Positions 15,839-25,380 of a stretch of 64,000 nt of DNA are shown in pieces (position 1 is the first letter of the stretch; each line of letters opens with the position of its first letter). The notes under the pieces are model-generated. The model was given only the letters and a program-made list of their open reading frames with translations, had not been told where the DNA came from and ran no database searches. The DNA lies in contig NZ_WAAT01000004.1 of the NCBI RefSeq assembly GCF_008806375.1, positions 165,575 to 229,574 on the forward strand, read 5' to 3'. Source of the stretch: Pseudotamlana haliotis. GTDB lineage: Bacteria; Bacteroidota; Bacteroidia; Flavobacteriales; Flavobacteriaceae. The position numbers and the translations under genes are program-made.

Positions 15839-17212
15839 ATGAAAAAACTACTACTTTTAGCTTTAGCTATCACTGCCTTTAGCTGTAACACCGAAAAAAA
15901 ACCGAATTATGTTGTAATTTCAGGTAAAATCACCAATAAATTACCCACCGAACTTTCTCTTAATACTCAAGATCGCTCTTTTAAAGAGCTATTTAATGTC
16001 GCAGCTGACGGCACTTTCTCAGACACTTTAACTGTTGAAGCTGGTTCTTACATATTATATGACACTAAAAACCCTGTTTTCCTTTACCTTGAACCAGGTT
16101 ATAATATTAATATCAATTATGACACTAAAGATTTTCAAAACTCTTTAGCTATTACAGGTGAAGGCGCTCCTGAAAACAATTATTTAATTGAAAAGATTAA
16201 CAAAACACGTGAAATAGCAGGTGATAATGCTAGCTTGTATAATTTATCTGAACAAGAATACAAAGACAAACAATTAGCTATAAAAGATTCTATATCAGTT
16301 TTACTACATAAAACAAAAGGTGTTTCTAAAAGCTTTATAACAAAAGAAGAAAATGAATTACAATACGCTTATTTAGCGAGTTTAAACATTTACGAAAGAG
16401 CTCATGGCTACTTTACTAAAGACACAAATTTTAAAGTTTCTGAAGATTTCTTAAATGATTTTGAAGGATTTGACTATGCTAATGACGCAGACTATAAAGC
16501 ATCTAAAAGTTATAAGAAAATTGTTGCCGACCACTATGCTTTAAAAATCAATAAATTGGTAACAAATGATAGCTTATCACAAGATGAGGCTTTTTTCCAG
16601 GTAGCTCGATCTATTCCTTCGGAAGAAATTAAAAACACGTTTTTATTTGATGTAGCCAACCAAACCATTGGACGCTCGAAAGATATTGAGGCTTTTTATA
16701 AAAATTACATGGAAGCTTCTACTAATGAAGAAAACAACACTAAAATCACGGAGAAATACAATCAATTAACGGCTATAGCTAAAGGTAAACCTTCACCTAA
16801 ATTTGTAGATTATGAAAACTACAATGGTGGTACAACATCTTTAGACGATTTAAAAGGTAAGTTTGTTTATATTGATGTTTGGGCTACATGGTGCGGACCA
16901 TGTAAACGCGAAATACCATTCTTAAAAGAATTAGAAAAAGGCTATCACGATAAAAACATTGAGTTTGTAAGCCTTTCTATTGATAAAGTTTCAGATCGTG
17001 AGAAATGGAGAAAAATGATTGAATCTGAAAATTTACAAGGTGTTCAAATCTTAGCCGATAACGATTGGAAATCTCAATTTGTAAAAGATTACCAAATTCA
17101 AGGCATTCCAAGATTCATTTTATTGGATACCGAAGGAAATATTGTAGATGCAAATGCACCAAGACCATCAGATCCTAAATTGGGTGAATTATTAACTGAA
17201 TTGAATATATAA
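15839..17212 (+). CDS. TlpA-like thioredoxin-fold lipoprotein
   Basis: A 457-residue exported lipoprotein (lipobox ending FSC, Cys about 16). The N-terminal region (about 25-110) resembles the DUF4369 beta domain, the middle is helical, and residues about 320-457 form a TlpA/ResA-like thioredoxin domain with WCGPC (in VWATWCGPCKREIP) and cis-Pro GIPRF. It probably works as a disulfide oxidoreductase at the cell envelope. A -7 box TACATTTG at 15812-15819 gives a leader of about 15 bases. Ends before a terminator hairpin at 17249. Confidence 0.88.
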   Translation: MKKLLLLALAITAFSCNTEKKPNYVVISGKITNKLPTELSLNTQDRSFKELFNVAADGTFSDTLTVEAGSYILYDTKNPVFLYLEPGYNININYDTKDFQNSLAITGEGAPENNYLIEKINKTREIAGDNASLYNLSEQEYKDKQLAIKDSISVLLHKTKGVSKSFITKEENELQYAYLASLNIYERAHGYFTKDTNFKVSEDFLNDFEGFDYANDADYKASKSYKKIVADHYALKINKLVTNDSLSQDEAFFQVARSIPSEEIKNTFLFDVANQTIGRSKDIEAFYKNYMEASTNEENNTKITEKYNQLTAIAKGKPSPKFVDYENYNGGTTSLDDLKGKFVYIDVWATWCGPCKREIPFLKELEKGYHDKNIEFVSLSIDKVSDREKWRKMIESENLQGVQILADNDWKSQFVKDYQIQGIPRFILLDTEGNIVDANAPRPSDPKLGELLTELNI

Positions 17213-17248
17213 TTAGACGTTAATTTCTAGTTTTTATAAATTATAAAG

Positions 17249-17293
17249 GCTGTTTTATAGGTGATATTTCATCTTTAAAACAGCTTTTTTTTT
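17249..17293 (+). terminator. rho-independent terminator
   Basis: Arms GCTGTTTTA (17249-17257) and TAAAACAGC (17276-17284) with an 18-base loop, followed by a run of nine T. It ends the TlpA-like transcript. Confidence 0.8.
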
Positions 17294-17352
17294 ATGCAAT
17301 AAAATGGTTCCTTCTGTAAATAACAAACGGTTACCATCACTCCATCTTTAAT

Positions 17353-19533
17353 TTACACCTTTGCTACTTGAACACGACAATCCTGAAGGGCCGCACCTCC
17401 ACCCCATTTCTTTATGTCCGTCAATAAGTCATCTGTAAGGTTGTTGGATGCCTGGCCACCTTTAACCAATGAAGGCCAAAATCCATGTGGCATGCATACT
17501 ACACCTGGACGAACGCTTAACGTTACTTTAGCTTCTAGAATTACTTTGCCACGCTGATTGAATGCCATCAATTCATCTCCATTTTGGATGTCTCTTATTT
17601 TTGCATCAACCGGATGTATGTCAAGCCATAGACGACCTTCTTTTTCCTGGAGGTGCTTGACATTAGCGAGCGAGGAGTTATGAAATCCTTTCGTATTCTT
17701 AATTGTCAATAGCTGCAGTGGATAATCGTTCTTATCTCCTTCCGTGTAGACCACCTTCTTGTAAGCTGGAAGACCGCTACTTGGACTAATAAATTCGCAT
17801 TTGCCACTAGCTGTTCCAAAGTTACCTTTTGCATGAGGTAAAAATGGTTCAGGAATCTTATAACGAACCCAACCATTTTTTTGCATATACTCAAAATCAA
17901 CTCCCTCTAAATAGGGATGGTCAGTATCAAAAGCTGATTTTACAATATCCTTGTCGGTTTCTTTGAAGCACGCCTCGGTATAACCCATTTCCTGTGCCAT
18001 CAAACGGAAGAATTCGCTATTAGGCTTAGCATCACCCCGCGGTGCAATTGCTGGTTGATTAATGTTGACATACACTTGTCCCCAAGAATCCCCAATATCC
18101 CAATGCTCAAGCTGTGTTGTAGCAGGGAATAAATAGTCTGCATACTTTGCAGTCTCGGTCATGAAATGCTCTAATACCACCGTCAGTAAGTCCTCGCGCT
18201 CAAGTCCTTTTTTTGTCAGGTTTGCATTGGGTGTTGTAACCATCGGATTTGAATTATAAATAAACACCGATTTTATTTTGGGATTAAGGTCGGGGTTATT
18301 GAGCAGTTGTCCAATCTGAACCATATTGAGTTTACGCTTTGGTTGTGTTGGCATTTGACGATGATAGTTTAACCTTTCCCAATTGAGAGCCTGACCACTT
18401 ATCTCAAAAGTCAAATGCATCAAACCTCCACCCTGTTTACGCCACGCTCCAGTTAACGATGGTAAAATTGCCACTGCTCTGGTAGCGTCTCCTCCATTGT
18501 AATTGTGTTCAATCCCCACAAGAATACGGATCAATGAAGGGTCGCCTTTGGCATACTCATGGGCCAATTGAATAATATCCTCTTCCAGCAAACTTGTTAT
18601 ACCTGAAACGCTTTTAGGATCGTAGAGTTTGACATGTTCTTCTAATTCTTTATACCCCGAGGTGTAATTATCAATATAATCTTGATCTACCAGACCTTCA
18701 TGAATTATCACATGCATCATTCCCAAAGCCAATGCGACATCTGTACCAGGTAATGGCTGTATGTGCCAGTCGGCTTCTTTGGCTGTAGCCGAAACAAAAG
18801 GATCTATCACAATAATTTTCGCTCCAGCTTCCCTTGCTTTTAAAACGAAAGGCCATTGATGCACATTTGAATTTTTAGTATTTGTACCCCACAGGATTAT
18901 ATATCTACTATAAACCATATCTTCCGGAAGCACTCCCAGCACAGTACCGTTTACTTCAAAGTTGGCGGGAATCACAGCACCTCCACAAATCGTATGGGCA
19001 ATATTAGAAGCTTCCATTCTGGCAAAAAAGCGGCTACTCATTACGGTTTTTTGCACGATACTTTGTGTGCCCATATATCCATGAGAAAGGACTGATTCAC
19101 TGCCGTGCTTGGCAATCGTTTCTTTGAGTTGAACTCCCACTTCACTGATGGCCTGTTTCCAACTAATAGGTTCAAATTTCCCTTCTCCTTTTTCACCTAC
19201 TCGCTTCATCGGGGTGAGCAACCTATCGGGGTGATAAGTAATATCTTCAGGAAAGGTTTCCATCTTAACACACAGCTTACCTGCTGTAAAGGGATTCTCC
19301 TTGTCACCACCAAAAGAAACAATTTTACCATTTTGTACCTTTACTTCCCAACTACAGGAATCAGGACAGTCTCTTGGACATACACCATGAAAATTGGAAG
19401 CTTCTAAATAATTAACGCTAGTTGAGCCGAACATAATATTAGGTAAACCAGAAACTAAGGGAGCACTAGCAATACATTTAACTCCTAGCTCAACAAACTT
19501 ACGCCGTGTCATCTCATTTTTTTTCTCACCCAT
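17353..19533 (-). CDS. Tat-exported molybdopterin oxidoreductase of the DMSO reductase family
   Basis: A 726-residue molybdoenzyme. The N-terminus has a twin-arginine signal (TRRKFVELG) with a following hydrophobic stretch. A [4Fe-4S] site is formed by CPRDCPDSC and GKLC (about residues 52-90). NIAHTICGGA (about 180) places a Cys where the family binds Mo, and ILWGTNTKNSN and HGFWP bind the pterin guanine dinucleotides. The C-terminal dinucleotide-binding domain is present, so the protein looks complete. No electron-transfer partner or cofactor-synthesis gene is adjacent. The DNA is clearly richer in GC than its neighbours (two 60-base lines counted gave 26 and 30 G+C), suggesting transfer. 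The substrate is unknown; polysulfide, thiosulfate or a hydratase-type reaction are all possible. Confidence 0.88.
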   Translation of the reverse strand: MGEKKNEMTRRKFVELGVKCIASAPLVSGLPNIMFGSTSVNYLEASNFHGVCPRDCPDSCSWEVKVQNGKIVSFGGDKENPFTAGKLCVKMETFPEDITYHPDRLLTPMKRVGEKGEGKFEPISWKQAISEVGVQLKETIAKHGSESVLSHGYMGTQSIVQKTVMSSRFFARMEASNIAHTICGGAVIPANFEVNGTVLGVLPEDMVYSRYIILWGTNTKNSNVHQWPFVLKAREAGAKIIVIDPFVSATAKEADWHIQPLPGTDVALALGMMHVIIHEGLVDQDYIDNYTSGYKELEEHVKLYDPKSVSGITSLLEEDIIQLAHEYAKGDPSLIRILVGIEHNYNGGDATRAVAILPSLTGAWRKQGGGLMHLTFEISGQALNWERLNYHRQMPTQPKRKLNMVQIGQLLNNPDLNPKIKSVFIYNSNPMVTTPNANLTKKGLEREDLLTVVLEHFMTETAKYADYLFPATTQLEHWDIGDSWGQVYVNINQPAIAPRGDAKPNSEFFRLMAQEMGYTEACFKETDKDIVKSAFDTDHPYLEGVDFEYMQKNGWVRYKIPEPFLPHAKGNFGTASGKCEFISPSSGLPAYKKVVYTEGDKNDYPLQLLTIKNTKGFHNSSLANVKHLQEKEGRLWLDIHPVDAKIRDIQNGDELMAFNQRGKVILEAKVTLSVRPGVVCMPHGFWPSLVKGGQASNNLTDDLLTDIKKWGGGAALQDCRVQVAKV

Positions 19534-19983
19534 AACCTAAATTATTTAGTTTCTACTAATTAAAACACCAGTTTACTGACAATCAATCATTTAAAATACA
19601 AAATATAAAAATGAATTTCAGTTTTTTTATGTAAAGATTCAATTGAAAGTGTTCTTTTTACAGGGATAGTACAAAACGTTAAGCCTAATTACAAAAGTTA
19701 ATTAACAGTAATTTACTGTGAAATTCACACCTTAAACTAACAATTATTTCAAGTGTTTTATATCAAGCAATTTTATTTATTTAAGACTTTGATTGAACTA
19801 ACAATAAATTGGATAGGCCTTGCCTTGGTTGAGTTCACATATGGACCTAACAATTTATTTTTCTGGGAGTTTAATTACATGATGATAATCTCAAACCCTC
19901 TAGTAATTTATACTAAAACACTTATAGAAATACCCAAAAGTACTAAGGACTAATTTTGAAATTATTATTTCAACTTAGACTGA
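19534..19983. other. 450-base intergenic stretch with one perfect palindrome
   Basis: AT-rich DNA between two minus-strand genes. It holds the 15-base palindrome ACAGTAATTTACTGT at 19705-19719, about 170 bases upstream of the molybdoenzyme gene, which could be an operator. A 66-codon open frame on the plus strand (19753-19953) has no recognised similarity or clear start signal and I do not call it a gene. No RNA structure is recognised. Confidence 0.4.
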
Positions 19984-21552
19984 TTAAACTTCTTTTTTAT
20001 TTACTTCATTTTCCGGCTTTTTTTCCACTACAGCTAGTTCAGGTTCTTTAAACAAATCTAAAAAAGCATCACCTAAAAATTCAATCACATGACTGGCTCT
20101 TAAACTTTGAAATCCAAATTGATTTGCAGCGATATCAGCCGATGTTCCGTGCAAATAGACCCCAAAAATCGCGGCAACTGATGGATGATACCCTTGAGCA
20201 AGTAATCCCGTAATAACACCTGTTAACACATCACCACTGCCTGCTGTAGCTAATCCTGGGTTTCCCGTAGTATTAATGTAAAGTTTATCATTAAAAACTG
20301 TCACACTATAAGCCCCTTTAATAATTAAAATCACTTGGTGTTTTTTAGTAAAGGCTTTTACTTTATCTAGCTTTTCAAAATCATTTTCCCATGTACCAAT
20401 CAAACGTTCCAATTCCTTAGGATGCGGGGTTAAAATTGAGTTTTCTGGAAGATATTTTAATAAGTTTTTCTTTTTGGACAAGATATTTAAACCATCAGCA
20501 TCAATAACTAACGGGGTCTTATTAGTTTTCAAGAAAGTTTCAAAAGCAGCTATAGTAGCCTCATCAGTTCCTAGTCCTACCCCGACACCAATCACATTAG
20601 GCTTAATATCAAAATTAATATCGGTTATTTTTTCCTCGTGACTATCAGTAATCACCATAGCCTCAGGAAATGCCGTTTGAAGCACTGTATAACCACATTT
20701 AGGAATGTATGCTGTAACCAAACCAGCCCCTGAACCTAGAGCCGCTCTAGCCGCTAAAGTAACGGCACCTATTTTACCGTAACTACCTCCAATTATTAAT
20801 GCGTATCCGAAATCACCTTTATGAGCAAACTTTTCTCTAGGGATAAAATTGGGTAAAACTTCAACTTTTGTAATTAACTCGGCACCAGTTTCAGTAGTTT
20901 GTAAAAATTCTTGGTCTAATCCTATATCTAAGACCTCCCATTGCTCGGTAAATTTTGCCGTATCTGGCAAAAAGAAAACCAATTTGGGCGATGCAAAACT
21001 TAAAGTAAAACCAGCCCAAACGACGTCGTTTTCATTTTCGACAGGTTTATCGGTAAACAACCCTGAAGGCACATCAATTGACAAAGTGAAAGCCTGACTT
21101 TTTCTAAAATGCATGAACAATGCCTTAACCCATTGGGTCACCGGACGGTTTAAGCCAATACCAAAAATAGCATCAACAATAATATCTTTGGCATCAATTT
21201 CTGGGAAATCTTCGGCATCATGAATGGGTTCAGGCCACTCCTTAGTCACACCTTTAAGCCGCTCATAATGTGCCAAGAAATCACCACTACGCTTATTATT
21301 ATAATCAACAATATAGGTCTTCACATGATAACCGTGTAAAATTAAATGACGAGCTAAAACCAGGCCATCACCCCCATTATTTCCTATACCACAAAATATA
21401 TGAATTGGCACTGGAGCGCCCTGCATGCGCATATGCATCCAATTGAAAATTTGTAATCCTGCGCGTTCCATTAATTCTACCGAACTAATTTTCTGTCTTC
21501 CGGAAGTTAATTTATCACCAAGGTAAATTTGATCTTTTGAAAATATTTTCAT
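19984..21552 (-). CDS. nnr: bifunctional NAD(P)H-hydrate epimerase / ADP- or ATP-dependent dehydratase
   Basis: A 522-residue fusion that repairs hydrated NAD(P)H. The N-terminal YjeF_N epimerase (about 1-215) has GIGNNGGDGLVLARHL and VDAIFGIGL; the C-terminal YjeF_C/carbohydrate-kinase-like dehydratase (about 235-500) has GSYGKIGAVTLAARAAL, LTPHPKE and the catalytic GNPGLATAGSGDVLTG. The charged tail after residue 500 is species-specific. It is transcribed away from the thr operon and its promoter must lie in 21553-21680. It acts alone and no cotranscribed partner is seen. Confidence 0.93.
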   Translation of the reverse strand: MKIFSKDQIYLGDKLTSGRQKISSVELMERAGLQIFNWMHMRMQGAPVPIHIFCGIGNNGGDGLVLARHLILHGYHVKTYIVDYNNKRSGDFLAHYERLKGVTKEWPEPIHDAEDFPEIDAKDIIVDAIFGIGLNRPVTQWVKALFMHFRKSQAFTLSIDVPSGLFTDKPVENENDVVWAGFTLSFASPKLVFFLPDTAKFTEQWEVLDIGLDQEFLQTTETGAELITKVEVLPNFIPREKFAHKGDFGYALIIGGSYGKIGAVTLAARAALGSGAGLVTAYIPKCGYTVLQTAFPEAMVITDSHEEKITDINFDIKPNVIGVGVGLGTDEATIAAFETFLKTNKTPLVIDADGLNILSKKKNLLKYLPENSILTPHPKELERLIGTWENDFEKLDKVKAFTKKHQVILIIKGAYSVTVFNDKLYINTTGNPGLATAGSGDVLTGVITGLLAQGYHPSVAAIFGVYLHGTSADIAANQFGFQSLRASHVIEFLGDAFLDLFKEPELAVVEKKPENEVNKKEV

Positions 21553-21676
21553 CTTAAATTTTATTGTGGATTTTTCAGTACTTATTAAGGTTTGTCGATT
21601 TTTTTTTACGAAAGCCCATTCAATATAAGAATACTGTAAAAAGATTATTAAAGTTTTTTTATAAGCTTAAAAATAA

Positions 21677-21684
21677 TACTTTTG
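21677..21684 (+). promoter_or_regulatory. -7 element of the thr operon
   Basis: TACTTTTG matches TAnnTTTG. Transcription would start near 21690, about 15 bases before the leader peptide and about 205 bases before thrA. The -33 region is T-rich without a clean TTTG. Confidence 0.55.
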
Positions 21685-21704
21685 AACTGTACTATGTAAT
21701 TATA

Positions 21705-21812
21705 ATGAATCATTTCAACCAAAATATGAACACAATAAATTCCTTTTCAACAATTGGAATGGTGTCTACTTTTGGAACAACTACAAATACTACAACCCTT
21801 TGGGGTTGCTAA
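21705..21812 (+). CDS. thrL: threonine-rich thr operon leader peptide
   Basis: A 35-residue peptide (a second in-frame ATG at 21726 would give 28). Nine residues are Thr and two are Ile, with two Thr triplets near the end: FGTTTNTTTLWGC. It lies directly upstream of thrABC and is followed by mutually exclusive hairpins. This is the organisation of the enterobacterial thrL attenuator, in which ribosomes stall on Thr/Ile codons when charged tRNA is short. The peptide has no similarity to E. coli ThrL beyond composition. It has no role other than being translated. Confidence 0.85.
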   Translation: MNHFNQNMNTINSFSTIGMVSTFGTTTNTTTLWGC

Positions 21813-21879
21813 TTACATACTCTTCGGTCAACATTTGTGATTTTTTAAATCGCAACAAATCAATTATTATTTTTAATTA
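21794..21879 (+). promoter_or_regulatory. thr attenuator (alternative hairpins and terminator)
   Basis: Segment 1 CAACCC (21794-21799, within the last Thr and Leu codons) can pair with GGGTTG (21803-21808). The overlapping GTTGC (21805-21809) can instead pair with GCAAC (21852-21856). That GCAAC lies inside a terminator stem, ATTTGTGATTT (21833-21843) with AAATC and ACAAAT (21847-21860), followed by a T-rich tract. A ribosome stalled on the Thr codons would cover segment 1 and free GTTGC to break the terminator. Confidence 0.7.
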
Positions 21880-21894
21880 TCAATTCATTAAAAA

Positions 21895-24342
21895 ATGAAG
21901 GTTTTAAAATTTGGTGGAACTTCAGTAGGTTCTGCAAAAAACATAAATAAAGTTATAAGCATTTTAGAAAATTACGGTAAAATAGATACTGTAATTTGTG
22001 TGGTTTCTGCCGTTGGTGGTATTACAGACAAACTGCTTCTAGCTGGAAAACAAGCACAAAACAAAGATCAAGCTTTCTTAGAAACTTTTAAAGGCATTCA
22101 AGACAGACACTTTGATATTATAAAGGCGCTAAATCCAGAAAACAACGAAGGGATTTTAAACTATGCTGATGAGAAATTAGATAGTTTAAAGAGCTTATTA
22201 GAGGGGATTTTCTTAATTAACGAATTATCACCAAAAACATCAGATAAACTGGTAAGTTATGGTGAGTTATTATCCTCTTTCATTATTGCTGAAACGATTA
22301 AAAACAGAGGGCTTTCAGCTGAAAGAAAGAATTCTCAAGAACTTATTGTTACCAATTCAAATTTCACAAAAGCTGAAGTAGATTACAATATCACGGATAA
22401 AAACTTCCAAGATTACTTTAAATCTGCGCCGCAAACCATTACTATTCTTCCTGGTTTTATTTCAAAATCTAAGGCTGGGGAACAGACTACTTTAGGTCGT
22501 GGTGGTTCAGATTTTACTGCGGCAATTATTGCTGCGGCATTGAAAGTTTCACAATTAGAAATTTGGACAGACGTTAGTGGAATGTACACAACTAACCCAA
22601 AATTAGTGAAACAGGCCTACCCTATCGATAAAATCTCATACCAAGAGGCTATGGAATTATCGCATTTTGGTGCTAAAGTTTTATATCCACCAACAGTACA
22701 GCCGGTTTTAAACTTGGGCATTCCTATTCATATTAAAAATACCTTAGAACCAGAAGCTGAAGGAACCATAATTTCTAATGATAAAACTAATTCTGTTGCA
22801 CCTGTAAAAGGAATTAGCAACATCAGTAACATTGCCCTACTCACTTTAGAAGGCAGTGGCATGGTTGGTATTCCAGGGTTCTCAAAGCGTTTATTTGAAA
22901 CTTTATCGCAAGAGAAAATTAATATCATCATGATTACGCAAGCCTCTTCAGAGCATTCTATTTGCTTAGGTATTGAAGAAAAAGATGCTGAAAATGCTAA
23001 AGTTGTCATTGATGAAGAATTTGAAAACGAAATTGCCTTAAATAAAATTGAGCCTATCATAATTGAAACAGGCTTATCGATTATCGCATTGGTTGGTGAC
23101 AACATGAAAAACCACCAAGGTATTAGCGGTAAAATGTTTAGTAGCTTAGGAAAAAACAACGTGAATGTTAGAGCGATTGCTCAAGGGGCTTCAGAAAAAA
23201 ACATCACAGCTGTCATTGCTGAAAATGATATCAAGAAAGCTTTAAACACTTTACACGAACAGTTTTTTGAAACCAATACCAAACAACTTAATGTATTCAT
23301 TACAGGTGTTGGAAATGTTGGTGAACGTTTGGTTGAGCAAATCCACCAACAAAAGAAATTCTTAAAAGAGAATTTAAAAATTAAAATGCGTGTGATTGGT
23401 TTATCCAATTCAAGAAAGATGCTTTTCAAAGAAGATGGTATCGATTTAACCAATTGGAAAGCGCAATTAGAAAAAGATGCTGAACCAGCAACTTTACAAA
23501 GCTTCTTTGAAAAAACAAAAAGCTTAAACTTACGCAACAGCATTTTTGTTGATGTTACAGCCAATAAAGATGTAGCCGATTTATACGCTCAGTATTTAAG
23601 AGAAAGTATTGGTGTTGTGGCTTGTAATAAGATTGCCTGTTCTAGTGATTTTGAAAATTATAAATTACTGAAACGATTATCGTTAAAATACAGCGCCCCT
23701 CTACTTTTTGAAACCAATGTTGGTGCAGGATTACCAATTATTGATACCCTAAATAACTTAATAGCTTCAGGGGATAAAGTGAACTCGATTCAAGCCGTTT
23801 TATCAGGTAGTTTAAACTTTGTATTTAACAACTTCAACGATACCACTAAATTTTATGATGTTGTAAAACAAGCTGGTGCTGAGGGCTATACAGAGCCTGA
23901 CCCAAGAATTGATTTAAGTGGTGTTGATGTAGCGCGTAAGATTTTAATTCTTGCTAGAGAAAGCGGTGTTGAAATGAATTTGGAAGATATTGAGAACAAA
24001 TCGTTCTTATCTGAAGCTGGATTAAAAAGCGATACAGTAGCAGATTTCTACGAGACTTTAATTAAAGACGAAGACCATTATCAGGCTTTATACGCTTCCG
24101 CGAAAGCGAACAATTGCCAGTTAAAATATGTGGCGTCATTTGACAATGGTAAAGCGAGCGTGAGCTTACAGGAAATTCCTGAAGGACACCCTTTCTATAA
24201 CTTAGAAGGAAGCGATAACATCGTGATGTTCTACACACAACGTTACCCAAAACAACCAATGATTATTAAAGGTGCCGGAGCTGGTGCCGATGTTACAGCT
24301 TCTGGGTTATTTGCTGATATCATTAGAGTTGGTAATAATTAA
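21895..24342 (+). CDS. thrA: bifunctional aspartate kinase / homoserine dehydrogenase
   Basis: An 815-residue fusion catalysing the first and third steps from aspartate to homoserine. Residues 1 to about 290 are the kinase (MKVLKFGGTSVGSAKNI, GRGGSDFTAAIIAAAL), about 310-460 are the ACT regulatory domains, and about 463-815 are homoserine dehydrogenase with the NAD(P) loop FITGVGNVGERL and the GYTEPDPRIDLSGVDVARK signature. The ACT domains imply feedback by threonine, in addition to the attenuator upstream. It is the first structural gene of thrABC. Confidence 0.96.
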   Translation: MKVLKFGGTSVGSAKNINKVISILENYGKIDTVICVVSAVGGITDKLLLAGKQAQNKDQAFLETFKGIQDRHFDIIKALNPENNEGILNYADEKLDSLKSLLEGIFLINELSPKTSDKLVSYGELLSSFIIAETIKNRGLSAERKNSQELIVTNSNFTKAEVDYNITDKNFQDYFKSAPQTITILPGFISKSKAGEQTTLGRGGSDFTAAIIAAALKVSQLEIWTDVSGMYTTNPKLVKQAYPIDKISYQEAMELSHFGAKVLYPPTVQPVLNLGIPIHIKNTLEPEAEGTIISNDKTNSVAPVKGISNISNIALLTLEGSGMVGIPGFSKRLFETLSQEKINIIMITQASSEHSICLGIEEKDAENAKVVIDEEFENEIALNKIEPIIIETGLSIIALVGDNMKNHQGISGKMFSSLGKNNVNVRAIAQGASEKNITAVIAENDIKKALNTLHEQFFETNTKQLNVFITGVGNVGERLVEQIHQQKKFLKENLKIKMRVIGLSNSRKMLFKEDGIDLTNWKAQLEKDAEPATLQSFFEKTKSLNLRNSIFVDVTANKDVADLYAQYLRESIGVVACNKIACSSDFENYKLLKRLSLKYSAPLLFETNVGAGLPIIDTLNNLIASGDKVNSIQAVLSGSLNFVFNNFNDTTKFYDVVKQAGAEGYTEPDPRIDLSGVDVARKILILARESGVEMNLEDIENKSFLSEAGLKSDTVADFYETLIKDEDHYQALYASAKANNCQLKYVASFDNGKASVSLQEIPEGHPFYNLEGSDNIVMFYTQRYPKQPMIIKGAGAGADVTASGLFADIIRVGNN

Positions 24343-24433
24343 TTATTAGGTTTAAAAAACTATAAAAATAATGTTACACGAAAGAAGTTCTAGTTACTGC
24401 TCTAGTGCTGCCGAAAATTATTTAGTAGATAGT

Positions 24434-25354
24434 ATGAATGAAATAAAGATATTTTCACCAGCAACGGTTGCTAATGTGGCCTGCGGTTTTGATGTGTTGG
24501 GTTTTTGCCTGGACAGCGTTGGAGATGACATGGTTGTTAGAAAGGTTGAAAAAAAAGGCATTCATATTACACGTATTGAAGGTTTTGATTTGCCTTACGA
24601 AGCTGAGCTAAATGTCGCTGGCGTTTCTGCTTTAGCCATGTATGAGGCTATTGATGTAGATTTCGGATTTGAAATTGAAATCTATAAAAACATCAAACCA
24701 GGAAGTGGTATTGGTAGTAGCGCTGCAAGCGCAGTAGGTAGTGTTTTTGGAATGAACGAGCTTATTGGGCGTCCGTTTAACAAAACGCAACTTACAGCAT
24801 TTGCTATTAAAGGCGAAGCTTTAGCTAGTAAATGTGAGCATGCCGATAACCTCGCTCCCGCTCTTTTTGGTGGATTTACACTTGTTAAAAGCGTAAAACC
24901 TTTGAAGATTTTAGAAATTCCTTCGCCAGAAGATATCTATGCCACTATTATACACCCGCAAATAGAAATTAAAACCTCAGAATCTAGAGCGATTTTACCA
25001 AAAGAAGTTGCTTTAACTGATGCTATTTCACAATGGGCTAATGTGGGTAGTTTGGTACATGCTTTACATACTTCAGATTACGAATTAATTAAAGATTCGT
25101 TACATGATGTGATTGTAGAACCGCATAGAAGTCAGTTGATCCCACATTTTAACGAAGTGAAAACTGCCGTTTTAAACACTGGAGCTTTAGGTTGTGGGAT
25201 TTCTGGATCAGGCCCATCTATTTTCACCTTAAATAAAGGTTTAGAAACCGCTAATAAAGTTAAAGAGGCCATGGAAAGTATTTATTCGAAAACAGATATT
25301 GATTTTGATATTCATGTATCTCCGATTAATACTGAAGGGGTTAAGATTAAATAA
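24434..25354 (+). CDS. thrB: homoserine kinase
   Basis: GHMP-family kinase that phosphorylates homoserine. The start at 24434 (MNEIKIFSPATVANVACGFD) matches where the family begins and gives 306 residues; the frame is open back to an ATG at 24371, adding 21 unrelated residues. The ATP loop PGSGIGSSAASAVG is at residues 89-102, and the C-terminal GCGISGSGPSIFTL is motif 3. It follows thrA by about 90 bases and is separated from thrC by a repeat element. Confidence 0.94.
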   Translation: MNEIKIFSPATVANVACGFDVLGFCLDSVGDDMVVRKVEKKGIHITRIEGFDLPYEAELNVAGVSALAMYEAIDVDFGFEIEIYKNIKPGSGIGSSAASAVGSVFGMNELIGRPFNKTQLTAFAIKGEALASKCEHADNLAPALFGGFTLVKSVKPLKILEIPSPEDIYATIIHPQIEIKTSESRAILPKEVALTDAISQWANVGSLVHALHTSDYELIKDSLHDVIVEPHRSQLIPHFNEVKTAVLNTGALGCGISGSGPSIFTLNKGLETANKVKEAMESIYSKTDIDFDIHVSPINTEGVKIK

Positions 25355-25380
25355 AGAGTGATGATTTAGCGCAATATACT

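Noticed and set aside
19753..19953. 66-codon open frame in the intergenic stretch
   Set aside because: Hydrophobic, AT-driven composition, no promoter box or family similarity seen; likely chance.
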